64,000 bases of DNA from Siphonodentalium dalli (Eukaryota; Mollusca; Scaphopoda; Gadilida; Siphonodentaliidae), in contig CP136064.1 in NCBI GenBank assembly GCA_032622095.1, positions 175,104,247 through 175,168,246 of the forward strand, given 5' to 3'. The notes under the pieces were generated by a model. The model did no database searches. It was not told where the DNA came from and saw only the letters and a list, made by a program, of their open reading frames with translations. Below are positions 8,694-20,900 of the stretch, piece after piece (positions within the stretch are counted from its first letter, which is position 1; each line of letters begins with the position of its first letter). The position numbers and the translations under genes were made by a program.

Positions 8694-9572
8694 AATCCAG
8701 GACATATCCCCACTGGACATTTCCCCACTTTCAAAAGTGGACATTTACCCACCCGGACATTTACCCACCCGGACATTTACCCACTCGGACAATTATCCAC
8801 CGGACATTTCCCCACCCTGCTAATAAAATGCTTTATGCTACATCCTCATCCGATGTAATGTTTTGACAAACATGAATGTGTGTTTTGACAAACATGAAAG
8901 TGTTTTGACAATAGTTTGGGACATCAACGCAGTTGAAAAAATGTTGTGACAATTCTGATGACAGTATGAATTCTAGTGACTGAACTCTAGACAGCCTATA
9001 TAACCTTAGAAAAGTTATCATGGAATCATATCTTCACCTCCAATCATGGAACTGATCAAGAACAATCGTGGTGGTGACAAATTATATGTCGACGGTCATG
9101 CTTATACCCTTGGTATATCTTTAATTACTTTAATAGACAATAGTTAATACCCACCAAGTGCATGAAAATATAAATGAACATCGTATGAGGAAAACATATG
9201 AAATAACAGGATTAACACGTTCATCGGTAAATACTCAATTATTCGAATAAGGAATGTATATATATGGTGAATAATTGTAATATTTTTGTTCTTTTGTCCT
9301 TATCGTGTATCGAAAGAGATATTAAGATTAAGTGATTTGTTATGTACCGTTACCATTTGTTGTTGTTGTTCCTTGTGTATTTTCTTTCATTGAAATAAAT
9401 TTGATTTTACCACACACCCATAGTAATAATCAGTCAAAGGTGGGGAAAAGTCTGGTGGGGAAATGTCCGCTTTGCTATTGAGTGATTGGGTAAATGTCCG
9501 GGTGGGGAAATGTCCGCTTTGCCAATTTCAGAGTGGGTGGGGAAATGTCCGGTGGGGAAATGTCCGGTTACC
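8694..9572 (+). mobile_element. Non-autonomous Mutator-like (MULE) element carrying a FLYWCH first exon
   Basis: A perfect 10-bp target duplication AACTAACATG flanks the 879-bp element (8684-8693 and 9573-9582). Both ends are complex inverted repeats made of several copies of a CGGACATTTCCCCAC-like unit: about five on the left (8700-8815) and six in reverse orientation on the right (9438-9567). A 9-11 bp duplication with multimeric termini fits MULEs. The interior keeps what looks like the promoter and first exon of the transposase (9046-9112). The rest of the transposase is missing, so the element would need one supplied in trans. Confidence 0.85.
9046..9112 (+). pseudogene. Orphan first exon of a FLYWCH-domain MULE transposase
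   Basis: From the ATG at 9046 the frame reads MELIKNNRGGDKLYVDGHAY and then TLG before a possible donor (G|GTATAT at 9113). The RGG-x-KLYVDGxAY pattern is the start of a FLYWCH zinc finger, commonly fused to MULE transposases. The cysteines and the Trp-x-Cys of the finger would lie in a following exon, which is absent. Its position inside a MULE-type element supports the reading. It is only 22 residues, so the call leans on context. Confidence 0.6.
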
Positions 9573-9582
9573 AACTAACATG

Positions 9583-9950
9583 CCATTGAGTAGTGCGGCT
9601 GGCTGGTACATCCAATTTCTATGTACCGCCCCATTATGGGACAATGCATTCTTTTTTTGTATTTTATCTTTTAATGAACAAAATATAACATAACCAGTGC
9701 ACATTGAAGCTTTGCTATAGTTTGCTATAAGCCTGTAATGGTACAATGTTTCCAAAGTACGAAACCAGCTTGTTCAAGACTGGCCAACCAACGATATTGT
9801 TTCATTGCCTAATTTCGGCACTGTTGTTCGATTCAATGTGTTTGAATTAGATTTCCGTCTCAATTTGTGGTACAACAAATTTATATTTGGGCATTTAAAA
9901 AAAAAATGGCCATTGGCTAATTTGGCCACCGACAGGGTGAACCCTGATCT
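9583..9950. other. Unassigned AT-rich stretch
   Basis: No feature was recognised beyond short chance frames. Confidence 0.35.
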
Positions 9951-10560
9951 ATAGTCATCACTCCTTGTCTGTCATTGGGGCATCCGTATGTCCATCCATC
10001 TGTCATCAATTGTCTTCTTCTACAGAACAGCAAGACCGAATGGGGTGATATTTTGTGGGGATTGTCCCTAGGTGACTGGGATTCAGCTTTGTTCAATTGG
10101 GGTCACCAGGTTAAATAGGGGTCAAGCCAGGGACCTAACTCATTCTTTTAGTAGTAATCATTAAAATGTCTTCTTCTCAAGAACCATCAGGCCTATTTAG
10201 CTTATATTTTGGTATGGAGGGTCATTGGGTGAATGTGATTCAGATTTGTTCAAATGGGTCGACTGGGATAATATTTGGTGGGAATAGTCCCTAGGTAACT
10301 GGGATTCAGATTAGTTAAAATGGGGTCACCAGGTCAAACATAGTGGGGACATAATTCTTCCCGCTATAGTAATTTTTTAAACGACTTTTCAAGAACCATC
10401 AGTCCTATTTAGCTTATATTTGGCATGGAGGGTCCTTGTGTAACTTCGTTTTAAATTTGTTCAAATAGGGTCACCAGGTGGACATAACTCTTTCCATCTT
10501 TAATAATTATTAAAACATCTTCTCCAGAACTGCATGTCCATGGGGTTATATTTGTGACTG
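9951..10560. repeat. Diverged tandem repeat with about 208-bp spacing
   Basis: Phrases such as AAGAACCATCAG followed by CCTATTTAGCTTATATTT recur near 10180 and 10389. Related GGGGTCACCAGGT and ACTGGGATTCAG phrases recur between them. The array is old and diverged, with no open frame. Confidence 0.6.
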
Positions 10561-11099
10561 GGATTCACATTTTGATTTTTTTTTTTAAATGTCTATTTTT
10601 GAGATTGCTAAATTTAATTTTTGTTTGTTTGTTAAATAAAAATTAAAAATTGATATTCGCCGGGGTACCCCGAGTTTCCACAACAAATTTGATTGAAATC
10701 GCAAATAGACAGATCATTAATGATGCAAATATTCAAGAATTCCTTACCCTTGCCAATTGAAGGGTTAAGCACCCATGTTATGTTATTGTCTATCTATTAT
10801 GCTGACAATTAAGGAACAATTATCAGTGGTGCCATGCTGATAACCCTTTCCTAAATTTTGTATCTAATTTTGAGGAAAATGTATTCACATCAACTCCTAA
10901 AATATACCCTTTGAATTTACTAGATCAAACGGATCTCATAGATTGGGATTTACATTTGGTTCAAAGGGGCAGAGATAGGAGATTTAACAATCCCCACCCA
11001 CCATATCTATGCTGTTGAATTCTAGTTTGGTACTGGTATTTTTATCACAATGAGCATATATACAAAAATTATAGATTTATTCAATTCGGTGGCCTTTCA
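10561..11099. other. Unassigned AT-rich stretch
   Basis: Contains a small perfect GGGGTACCCC palindrome near 10664. Nothing else was recognised. Confidence 0.35.
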
Positions 11100-11549
11100 T
11101 TACTTTCTGTTATCAATCATAGGGGTGTAATGTTTCTTGGCAATGTTCAATACATCACTTGTTTTTGCTGCTTTCTTTCCTATGACGTTCAACTTTGGTT
11201 GAAACAGTTGCTGCAAATAGGTTTCCATACAAAGTCTCTGTGCCATCGTGCACCATTTTATAGAATGGGAAACAGAGAAGTTTCCCCTTCCACAAACATC
11301 CAGATGTTCACTAAGGGGAGTCTTGCGGTATACATCATGGCGTATATGTTGACGGTGTATCTGCATTCTTGCCGCCAGGTTATCAGTCTGTCCAATATAG
11401 GACTCTCTACACGATGCACATTGTATATTGTATATATTTTGTATGAGATTCTTTGACTTGAAATTTATGTCTGCATTTCTAATATGGGGAATGTCAGGTT
11501 GGAAATTTCCAACAGTTGGAGAGCTTGAAGTACTGTATGTAAAATAATT
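11100..11549 (-). pseudogene. GIY-YIG nuclease domain relic, C-terminal part of a retroelement protein
   Basis: The minus-strand frame is open for about 150 codons, although its first Met comes only after the GIY-YIG motif. It reads NLIQNIYNIQCASCRESYIG then QTDNLAARMQIHRQ, which fits the GIY-YIG core (Y-x-I-x-C, YIGQT, an Arg/His-rich helix). Downstream lie SEHLDV and ETYLQQLFQPKLNV, matching the terminal E-x-x-L-x-x-P-x-LN pattern of GIY-YIG domains found on Penelope-like and related retroelements and on single-exon mollusc genes. No reverse transcriptase is visible upstream and no ATG starts the domain, so it is read as a fragment. It lies antisense, just upstream of the first recognised transporter exon. 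Confidence 0.65.
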
Positions 11550-11584
11550 TGGTCCAGATGAGAGCAGACGGGCTATGAGTTATT

Positions 11585-11603
11585 GGGGGGGGGGGGGGGG
11601 GGG
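11585..11603 (+). repeat. 19-bp poly(G) run
   Basis: Nineteen consecutive G, with potential to form G-quadruplex and prone to assembly error. Confidence 0.9.
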
Positions 11604-11804
11604 CAGGGGTGTGCAGCTGGAAATTTCAAGGTGGATATCCCCCTCTGTTCAACGAAGACACTCTAGCTATGTCCCTGTTTAGAACTACTTGGTTTAAAGT
11701 AATTTGAGAAATACTGATTATCATAGTCTTCAGAGTACCAGTTTTCTCCGTCTATACAGTCAGGTGAGCTACACCACATTCATTGTCGGTCTTGTTATTT
11801 TCAG

Positions 11805-11934
11805 TGATTGAAGAAAATGATCTCAAATCATCTCCAGCTCCTCTCATGGCTCCTGTAAACTATCACTCTCTCGGGGATATGTTTCTATGCTGTGGTGTCA
11901 GCTACTTGTATGACTTCTTCATCATTCTTTCATT
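11805..11934 (+). CDS. Transporter exon a (first recognised)
   Basis: The acceptor is TTATTTTCAG and the donor GTAAGT; the exon is 130 bp and enters with a split codon. It encodes IEENDLKSSPAPLMAPVNYH and then the first visible membrane segment, LYDFFIILS. Confidence 0.75.
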
Positions 11935-14900
11935 GTAAGTAATAACAAAATTATGTCAGCCTTCCTGGGTATTTAAAAACATATTATGGACTTGTTCAGG
12001 TGCAGAAACTGATAAGTTAGTACTCAGATGCTATGCCAACCTGTGAAATGTAGCGTTCTACTAACATTGCCGAAAATATCAAAGAAATCAACCATGCCAC
12101 TCCATAAAAAATATCACCTGAACTATGCTCAATTGTAAATATTTACATCTTGATTTGGGATGCAACCATCGGCGATAAACTAACTCAAACGATTTTCGCC
12201 ATCGAGAGTCATTGCATTTGAATAATATATAAGAATGATAGTGTGTGTTGTCAATTTGGATTCATAGTTGTAAAAATAACTACTTTGAGCAAGATTATTC
12301 TCCATTTCTATTTGTTCACCCAACCGGAGTGTTTCTCATCACTTTAAATGTAGTGACACAATGGGTCAGTGGTTAGCATGCTTCACTTCCATTGAACATG
12401 AAATGCTGAGTTTGTAGCCTTTGGTAAGCTGTCTTACTATTTTAGAATTATGGCAGGAAATAGCGTTCTAAAGTGAATTGAAACTAATTATCTTGTGGAA
12501 TGCACAAATACAAGTGCATTTATTTTTAGTAATATGCATTTTTATGCTCAACTTGGAAAAGTCAAGTTGAACTATTGTCATGGGTTGATGTCCATGCCCT
12601 TGTCCGTCAGGGTACTAGCAGCCATCTTGGATTTTATAATTGAATCCATTGGAACACTCTGCAGCCCACATTTATTGAAGAAATATTTTTTATATTTACA
12701 GGCATGTTTAAGATCACGTCTAGATGGGAGCTTTCAATTCCAACATTTTCAATGAAAACATGGTTGCCGGCAGCCATCTTGGATTTAATTCTTTCCATGA
12801 CTAAATCCTTTTGTTTTTCGCTCCATTGATCCCAAACTTTACTTGAGGGGAACTTTCATGATGGGAACTGCTCTGATGCAGCATTAAAGATCCTGTGGCA
12901 GTACATTCTCTTATATATGCTAGTCTCCCATAGGGTGCCTCACATATATAAGAGAATGCACTGGCTTACAAGGTCAAGGTAAATATTGTTAGGCCAATGT
13001 ATTCTTCTATATATACGAGGCTCCCTATGGGAGACTCACATATATAAGAGAATGCATTGGCGAAGGGTTTCGGCAAAATTTCAGGAAGCTCCAGTCATGG
13101 AAGGGTTAAACGTTTCCACTTTACTTATTCCGTATCACTCACTATAATGACATTATCACTTCTCAAATTTAGTTGCATCATATTCATTCCTAATAAACAC
13201 ATGGAAAATTATTCCGTCAATGAGAGGCACTACAAATAGCCCATATGTGAGAATGATGATGTATGTTTTTTCTATTTCCAGCATTGCCTTCATGATAAGT
13301 TATGCCTTAGCAGGGAGCGAAGCCTATGCACAGCTTTTTGGTTTCCAGTATGTATTTTATTTCTATATTCCCTGTACAATATCGATAGTATCAGAAATAC
13401 TATGGTGTTTCTCAGTCTCTGTCCATCAAGCCGATTAGAACATATGTTTGATCGTCTTGATTACTTCCTCATACAAAATACACTAAACTACCTTCGGTTT
13501 CGAAACATGCTGTAACTATTGTTTAATTCTATTTTAAGACGAAGATGGGACATTGAAAACTGACAATCGAAACAGGAATTTCCAGGAATCCCTGATACTC
13601 AATTCTCATTGGCACATGTTCATTTGTCGCGATAATTGATTGGATGGAATGTTTCAATTCAGTATATGTAGTCGATCTTGTGTAAACTTTTGTTTAAATT
13701 TTTCTATACAAAACAGGTTCGACACAAATAACATAACTATGCACGCAGCTCAGATTGCTTTGATACACAGGAGAAAATCATTGCAGATTTCTAGATTATT
13801 TTATAGTTGAGACAACAGAAATGAATATATAAGACAGGAAACAATCTTCTGTCCCTGCAGAGCACATTACAAATACAGCAAACTTTAATTCACCAAGTAA
13901 AATATCAACAAAATTGATTCTGCACTGAAGATGTACTGATGCTGTCTCTTCCAAATTATGCATTATACAAAGATTCAAATGAGCTATGTCTTTATGTCTT
14001 TAAATATTCATTTTCTTTGTTCAGCGTAAAAAATATTATTTGACTCTCAGAAAATATTTGTGTGTGAATCAGTGAGGAAGGGAGGACTTTATTTTTTATT
14101 TTGTTGTGCACATCGTAAGCATAGATCATGATAGCTTCCCTTATATAGTAATAGTCAGAAAATGTAGAGGGAACTTTGTTTTGCATGTACACACACTCAT
14201 TTATTCTGACATAAAAATTACATTGTGCTACTAGTATACCTGTATGCCATAGTGATTACTAAATAATGTTCTAATGCCCCTGACTATTCACAATTGTTAT
14301 TGTGTTCTATAAATTGACACCTCTCCATTATAACATGAGATCCTAAATTCCTCCAATACCTTTCAATTGTTCTGGAGTTACAATAAGAACACCAGACTAT
14401 GATGATCAGCTAATTATTGTCATCTACTTAATGTTCTATTCTATGTCACTATGTGTATACATGATAGTCAATCTTTCAATCACATACATATGTTAAGAGT
14501 TCATGTATGCTGCAATTAATGCTGAATATGTATGGATATGTTGGTAAAAACATACCAAAATAATTTTGAAAAACAAAATGAAATTGTTATTTTTTGTTTT
14601 GTTATTTGTTTTTACATTTTGTCATAATATCAAAAATAAAACGTCCAATGCGGGCTATTTATTTAAAAGCGGCAATGTCTGAGACTCAAATAATATTTGT
14701 TATTTGGCCTTATTATTTTTACTGGTTGAATTATATGTTGTGTTTTAAATATTTATTCTTTCGTTTGTTTTAGTTACTTCTATGCTATACCAGCATTTAT
14801 ATGGATCCTCTCTCTTTCTGTCATGTTTGGCTTGAAATTCATTCAACCTGTGGTTTCCATATTAACATTTTTCAAAGCTTCTCTGTTTGGGGGAACGGTA

Positions 14901-17900
14901 AGTGCAATCTATGTTTAACTTGTTTCACTCGAACAACAACAAAATTATTTGTTTTCATTTAGATAGAACTTTGTGTTGATATGTATAGTGTAACTTTATA
15001 CATTAACAGAGTGATCCCATACACTGTGTAGACAATGATTATATATTAACTCTTTCATGATGGGAGCTGTTTTGGTACAGCATTAAAGACCATGTGCCAG
15101 TGCATTCTTTTATATATGCGAGTCTCCCATAGGAAGCCTTGCATATATAAGAGAATGCACTGCTTACAAGGTCAAGGTAAATATTGTTAGGCCAATGTAT
15201 TCTCTTATATATGCAAGGCTCACATATAACAGAATGCACTGGCTTACAAGGTCAAGGTTAATAATATTTTGCGAAAACCCTGTGCCAATGCATTTTGTTC
15301 TATTAGGGAGCCTCGCATATATAAGAGAAAACATTGGCCTAACAATATTTACCTTGACCTTGTAATCCAGTGCATTCTCTTATATATGTGAGGCTCCCTA
15401 TGGGAGACTCGCATATATAAAAGAATGCACATGCACATGATCTTTAATGCTGTACCAGCGAATTGCCCGTTGTGAAAGGGTTAAAACCATCCAATCAGAA
15501 TTATCATACCAGGAACTGCTTTGAAAAGAGAAATTCAACATTTTAGAATTAACAATACAATTTGGCGGGAAACACTTATACTACATTTTAGAACCCAAAT
15601 TTTCCCTAAAAATTGCATTTATACTTGAAAAATTGACAAGTTATTTGAGGAAATGATGTAATGGAACCAGTATATTCTACCAAAATGACATATACAACAT
15701 TTTAGAAGCCCACTGACGCTAAGTTATGGAAAGATATAATGAACAAGCAAAACTTGTAATCTATGCAGCAGTATTCAGCTTCTCCGCATGTGGGTCTGTC
15801 TATTTATAAAAAATATGATGAGTAGTTACTTGGTTTCCAATGATTGTTTCATATGGAGTTTCAGCTGTGCTATTGGTCTAAAATCAAAATATTCCCCACT
15901 AATTACTGGTTGGAAAATCAAACAATGAGAACAATTTCAAAACCTTTATGTGGTGTAAATTTCCAACTAATGCTGCATTAGGTCAGGGATGAAATTTCCA
16001 ACTGTTAAAAGTTGTGACCATAGTCCGGGTGGGGGTGAGTTCTCACCCCCTCCCCTCCACACATGCTTAATATACCTTTAAAAAATATTCTCATCTATTT
16101 TCAGGTTGTGATCACATTGTTTGTGGGTTCATCCGTTCATAAAGAAGTACATAATAGCTACGAACATATAGGAGAACCATTCCTAATGGGTTTTATAGCC
16201 ATAAGTACGTACCATTTGATGAATATTGATGTTTTAAATATTCTTTTCTCACCTGTGCTAAAATCAAAATTTGCTCATGAAAATTTAAAAGATGTGGTTT
16301 ATTTAGCACCATTATTTGTGTATACATGAAGGCATAAGATCTGATTGCACACAGTTTCTCATGATAATTTAGGTATTTCAATGTTACACTTCTGCGAACA
16401 CAATTTTTTTCATTGAATCGAACTTTAATCGAACCGGGGGCAAGATTTCACATGGATTCAAACCACATAATCAAAAGTTCAGCAACATTAACCTGGCTAA
16501 CAATTTGTTTTCATAGCCGATAATTATAAAAAAATGACGAGTAATTTATCACTTCATCATGGCCCTACACTGGAGTATTTTAGCTGATTATACTGGAAAA
16601 TTTAAATGATAAATATAATCGGTTAAAAAAAAAATCCAATCTTCACAATCATTTCAATCGAACCTTTTGAGTGATATCACATTGAATTGAATCTCGAAAG
16701 TTGAGGAGCCTAGTCTATGTGACTTTCTGAACTTCAAGCATCGACTGACTATAATATTTTATATTCATGGCTGATAAGATTATAGCCATGTCACTACTGG
16801 GTGATCTTTCCCATCATGCATGTGGATTATTGTAGGTGGATAATACCTGAAATTTGACTTAATCACATCTAAACCTGGTTAATGTCTCAGTTGAAGAAGA
16901 ACTGTAGATTGTTTAACAAGAAAAATAGTCAGACATTAAAGGAACTCAATCCGATCAGACAGTCCCCATTACATCAAAATACATTAACAACAGCAACATG
17001 TCTTCAAAATACGCTTTCAATTTATTGCAACAAAATAATGCTAACCACTGTCAACTATGGTATCAAATTTCCCAAAACTTGTTATTTATCAACATTTTGT
17101 TCAACAAAATATGGCCGTATTGTCACTAAAGTATCACAAAATTTGACCGTATTACCACTTGATTTTAGAGTTATCCATCTTCATCCGCAATTTTGTGCGA
17201 GACCCACCATTTGACCACGTGTTTCTGAGCCACATATTATTACACATCTTGAGAAATAGCAAACTTAAAATATCGATATCTGATCACTCTGAGCTTTGAT
17301 GGGTGGGTTCCTCGACTCGAATCAAATATTTTTTACCCCCGAAGCCAAAGAAATAGTAATTTAGGAGCGTCTGATCGGATTGAGTACCTTTAACAAAATA
17401 GATTTATTGTTCATCTAATTTCTGTCCAAATTAGTATAAAATAAAGAGATGTAAATGTAAAGCATCATATGATTTTGAGTATAGAGTGTTGAATATAACA
17501 CCTTAAGACTTATTTAATTTTATTATACTCCCATCCCAAAAGATGGGGGGTATACTGGATTACATGTGTCTGTCCGTCGAGCTGTGCATCTGGCTTGTCA
17601 TTCGTCTGTCCGCTCATATATCTCAACCATGGGTTATCGGATCTCAATGAAATTTTGTATGCATGTTTGGCTCGTGAGGGCTTTCAAAAGAGGGTTCAGT
17701 GACGTTGTTCACATTTTCCGTTCAAGAGTTATCGCTCTTTCATTATCTGAAAATGTTGGATTTCCGTATGTCATTTATTAGAATTGTAAGTAATTTGTTC
17801 CCTCATCACATTTTTTTTTACAATTTGGTTTCCGACCTGCCCATATTTAAATTTTCACCATGGGGGTATCCCAGCATCCATGGTGCAACCTCTTGTTTAA

Positions 17901-20900
17901 CATGCTTTCGCTCAGAGGTAGCCTTCATCAGATTACAATGGAAGAACAACAAGAATAAGATATTTAAACACAACATGTGGGAATGCAGGAAATAAATCAT
18001 TAGAGGGCTGATAAGTGTGGAACTAATTGACAAATGAGATAGAAATTGAAGAATATCCCTTGAATAAGCTTCTTGAATTTTTGAGAAAAACCTCTGCCAA
18101 TGCATTCTCTGTATGCATGTAATGGCCTAACAATATTTACCTCAACCTTGTAAGCCAGTGCATTTTCTTACATATGCGAGGCTCCCTATGCAAGACTCGC
18201 ATATATAAGAGAATGCACTGGCACAGGATATTTAATGCTGCACCAGTGCTGCTCCCATCATTAACACATTTATTACTGAAGAGCATGCTTAACCCTTCTC
18301 CCGCCCAGATTAGTGTAATTTAACGGCCTGCTACTTGTATGTGTAATGTTGACACATTTGTCATTACAGGTGGAACTGTCACCATCATGCCATTCATGTT
18401 TGAGAAGATACACAAATCAAAACAAGAGGTGAGTCACTAGGTTTTGTGGAGGCTTGATCTTAGGAAAGTTAGCGATTTTTCTAGCCATTTTAGAAAAAAT
18501 TCCCAGGCCATTTCCAATGGGAAACTTTGGGCCCCTAGAGTAGGCTGCTGCGTACCATGATATTTTCGTCAAATTAAACCTTGAATCAGATAAGGGGAGG
18601 ATTTTACAGTGAATTAAACCTACCATAATAAAAATTTCAGTGACATTAGCAATTTGTTATTGTTGCTGGTCATTATAGAAACATACATGACGAGTAATTT
18701 ATGAATTCATCATGGCCCTACACTGTCATATTTTGGCTGATTATACCCGATTATAATGGAAAATTGAATGGATATCTAAAATCATTTCAAACGGATCAAA
18801 TTTTGAACGTTTGCAGGAGTCTATACTAGAGGCTTTTAAATTTTATATTGCTGTATCATTGTTATTGGATATACTAGCCATACATCTGATACAACATGGG
18901 CCCTCGAATATCCGAGATATTGATTCATTGTCAATATCGCCGATCTGATTTGGTGTCAACATTGAATCAGACCCCGATTTGAATATTCTTGAATATCCAA
19001 TTTGTCCCCATCATTGATGCATTGTTGTGAATTTTGCTCAATATTATAATGAAATAGGAGTGATGCATCTGCAGTATTTGTCGCAACAGGCGTATTGTGT
19101 TAAATTATCAAAGGTTGTTTGACTTAGCCTATGTATAACATCGAAAAAGGGCACATAACAGACGAAGTGTCCAAAACACACCTAGCATTTTATTATCAGT
19201 CGGTACTGGATTAATTATATGTTATCTGGGTATGTGTATATGTACCACAAAGGAGCACAACCTTGGTTATAGATGTAAATAGATTGCTATAGTTAGTGTG
19301 ATGTGATCATGACATGAATCTGTCTGCAGGTTATGCAGTAATGATATCAACTTACATCAAGATTATAAAGATTAACTGAAAATTGCATGATAATTTTGCA
19401 CAGAAACATATTCTGAGTCAGTTTAGTTTAATTACTAAACATTAATCGCAATGTGTATAAATTATACATTGCACATTTTATGAAATTTCTTGATGCCTAA
19501 TAGGAACAAACCCACGACAGAATTTGAGGACATACACTGTGCCTGCGATTAGCTGATTCTATTCAAAATTTGATTTGTTATCGACATTGGCCACCCTATT
19601 TGATGTTGGATTTCGAATCAGCTGAAAAGTGTTGATTCCCAGGGCCCTAGATACAAATTCATCGTTTGAATCGCAAATATTTGCAGCACATACTGTATCA
19701 TATAAAAAGATCATGGTATATTTCCTCACTCCTTACATTCACTTATTAAACTTTTGTTAATATTGGAATGGATATTTCTTGGTTATTATGTGGAATAATA
19801 TTTCTGAAAACTAAGCGAGAACTGGGTTTGCTTTAGTTTTTATGAAAATTACCAAAAATACTTGAAGCGATGTGAAACAGTTAAAATATTCAAGTCACAG
19901 AAACTTATCAGTCATATTGAATTTTTATATTTTGACGATCGCTCTTCATTTCTCACCATAATATGAATGGACTGAGGCGATCGATTCTATAACTTGAATA
20001 TAAGTTATTCCTTGGCATTTAAAGTCCAGTTAAAAGTATTTCACAAGTTCATTGACCAATTTTGATCCCTGGAACCAGGCCGGAATGTAACAAAATCTAT
20101 CACTGCTAAGACAAATTTAAAGCTTCTAAATGCCAAATGCCTTTAACCCTTTCATGACGGGAGCTGTACTGGTGCAGCATTGAAGTTCCTGTGCCAGTGA
20201 ATTATCTTATATATGCGAATCTCCCATAGGATAAGAGAATGCTCTGGCTTACACAGGTCAAGCTAAATATTTTTGGGCCAATGTATTCTCTTATATATGT
20301 GAGGTGCCCTATGGGCGACTTGCATATATAAGAGAATACATTGGCACAGGGTTATCGCAAAATTTCAGGAAGCTCCAGTCATGAAAGAATTAATTTAAAT
20401 TGCTCTAGAATCTACATTTTTTCCATTTTTATTTTCAGGTCAAATATTTTAACTTGGCTGTGTTGCTGGGTCTATATACCTGTGTCGTAACTAATATATT
20501 ATGGTAAGTTTTATATCAGTGCTTCATTTTAAATTGTAATTTAAGTTGAATATTTGTCATTAAAATAAGCATTCTGATTGGTTTAGAGCTGCTAACTTTA
20601 GTTATCGATTCACCAGCATCGCTCGCTGACTTGTGAACAGATTTTAATGAAGCATGTTATGATTGCCAGGTTTGCATCAAAAACAATAATGCTCTAAGTA
20701 ATCAACTTCTTAACCACAGCAGAATTATTGGTAACTTTTCAGGATTTAGTCGGAAATATGGCTTGTTGCCATTCATCGGAAAGCTCTCGGCGAGAGCTTT
20801 CCGATGAATGACAACAAGCCATATTTCCGACTAAATCCTGAAAAGTTACCCATAATTGTGCTGTGTTTAAGGAGTCGATTACTTAGGGCATTACTGTATG

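Noticed and set aside
11731-11763. Possible tiny exon between CTTCAG and CAG|GTGAGC upstream of transporter exon a.
   Set aside because: It would leave an intron of about 40 bp, too short, and its codons add no helix.
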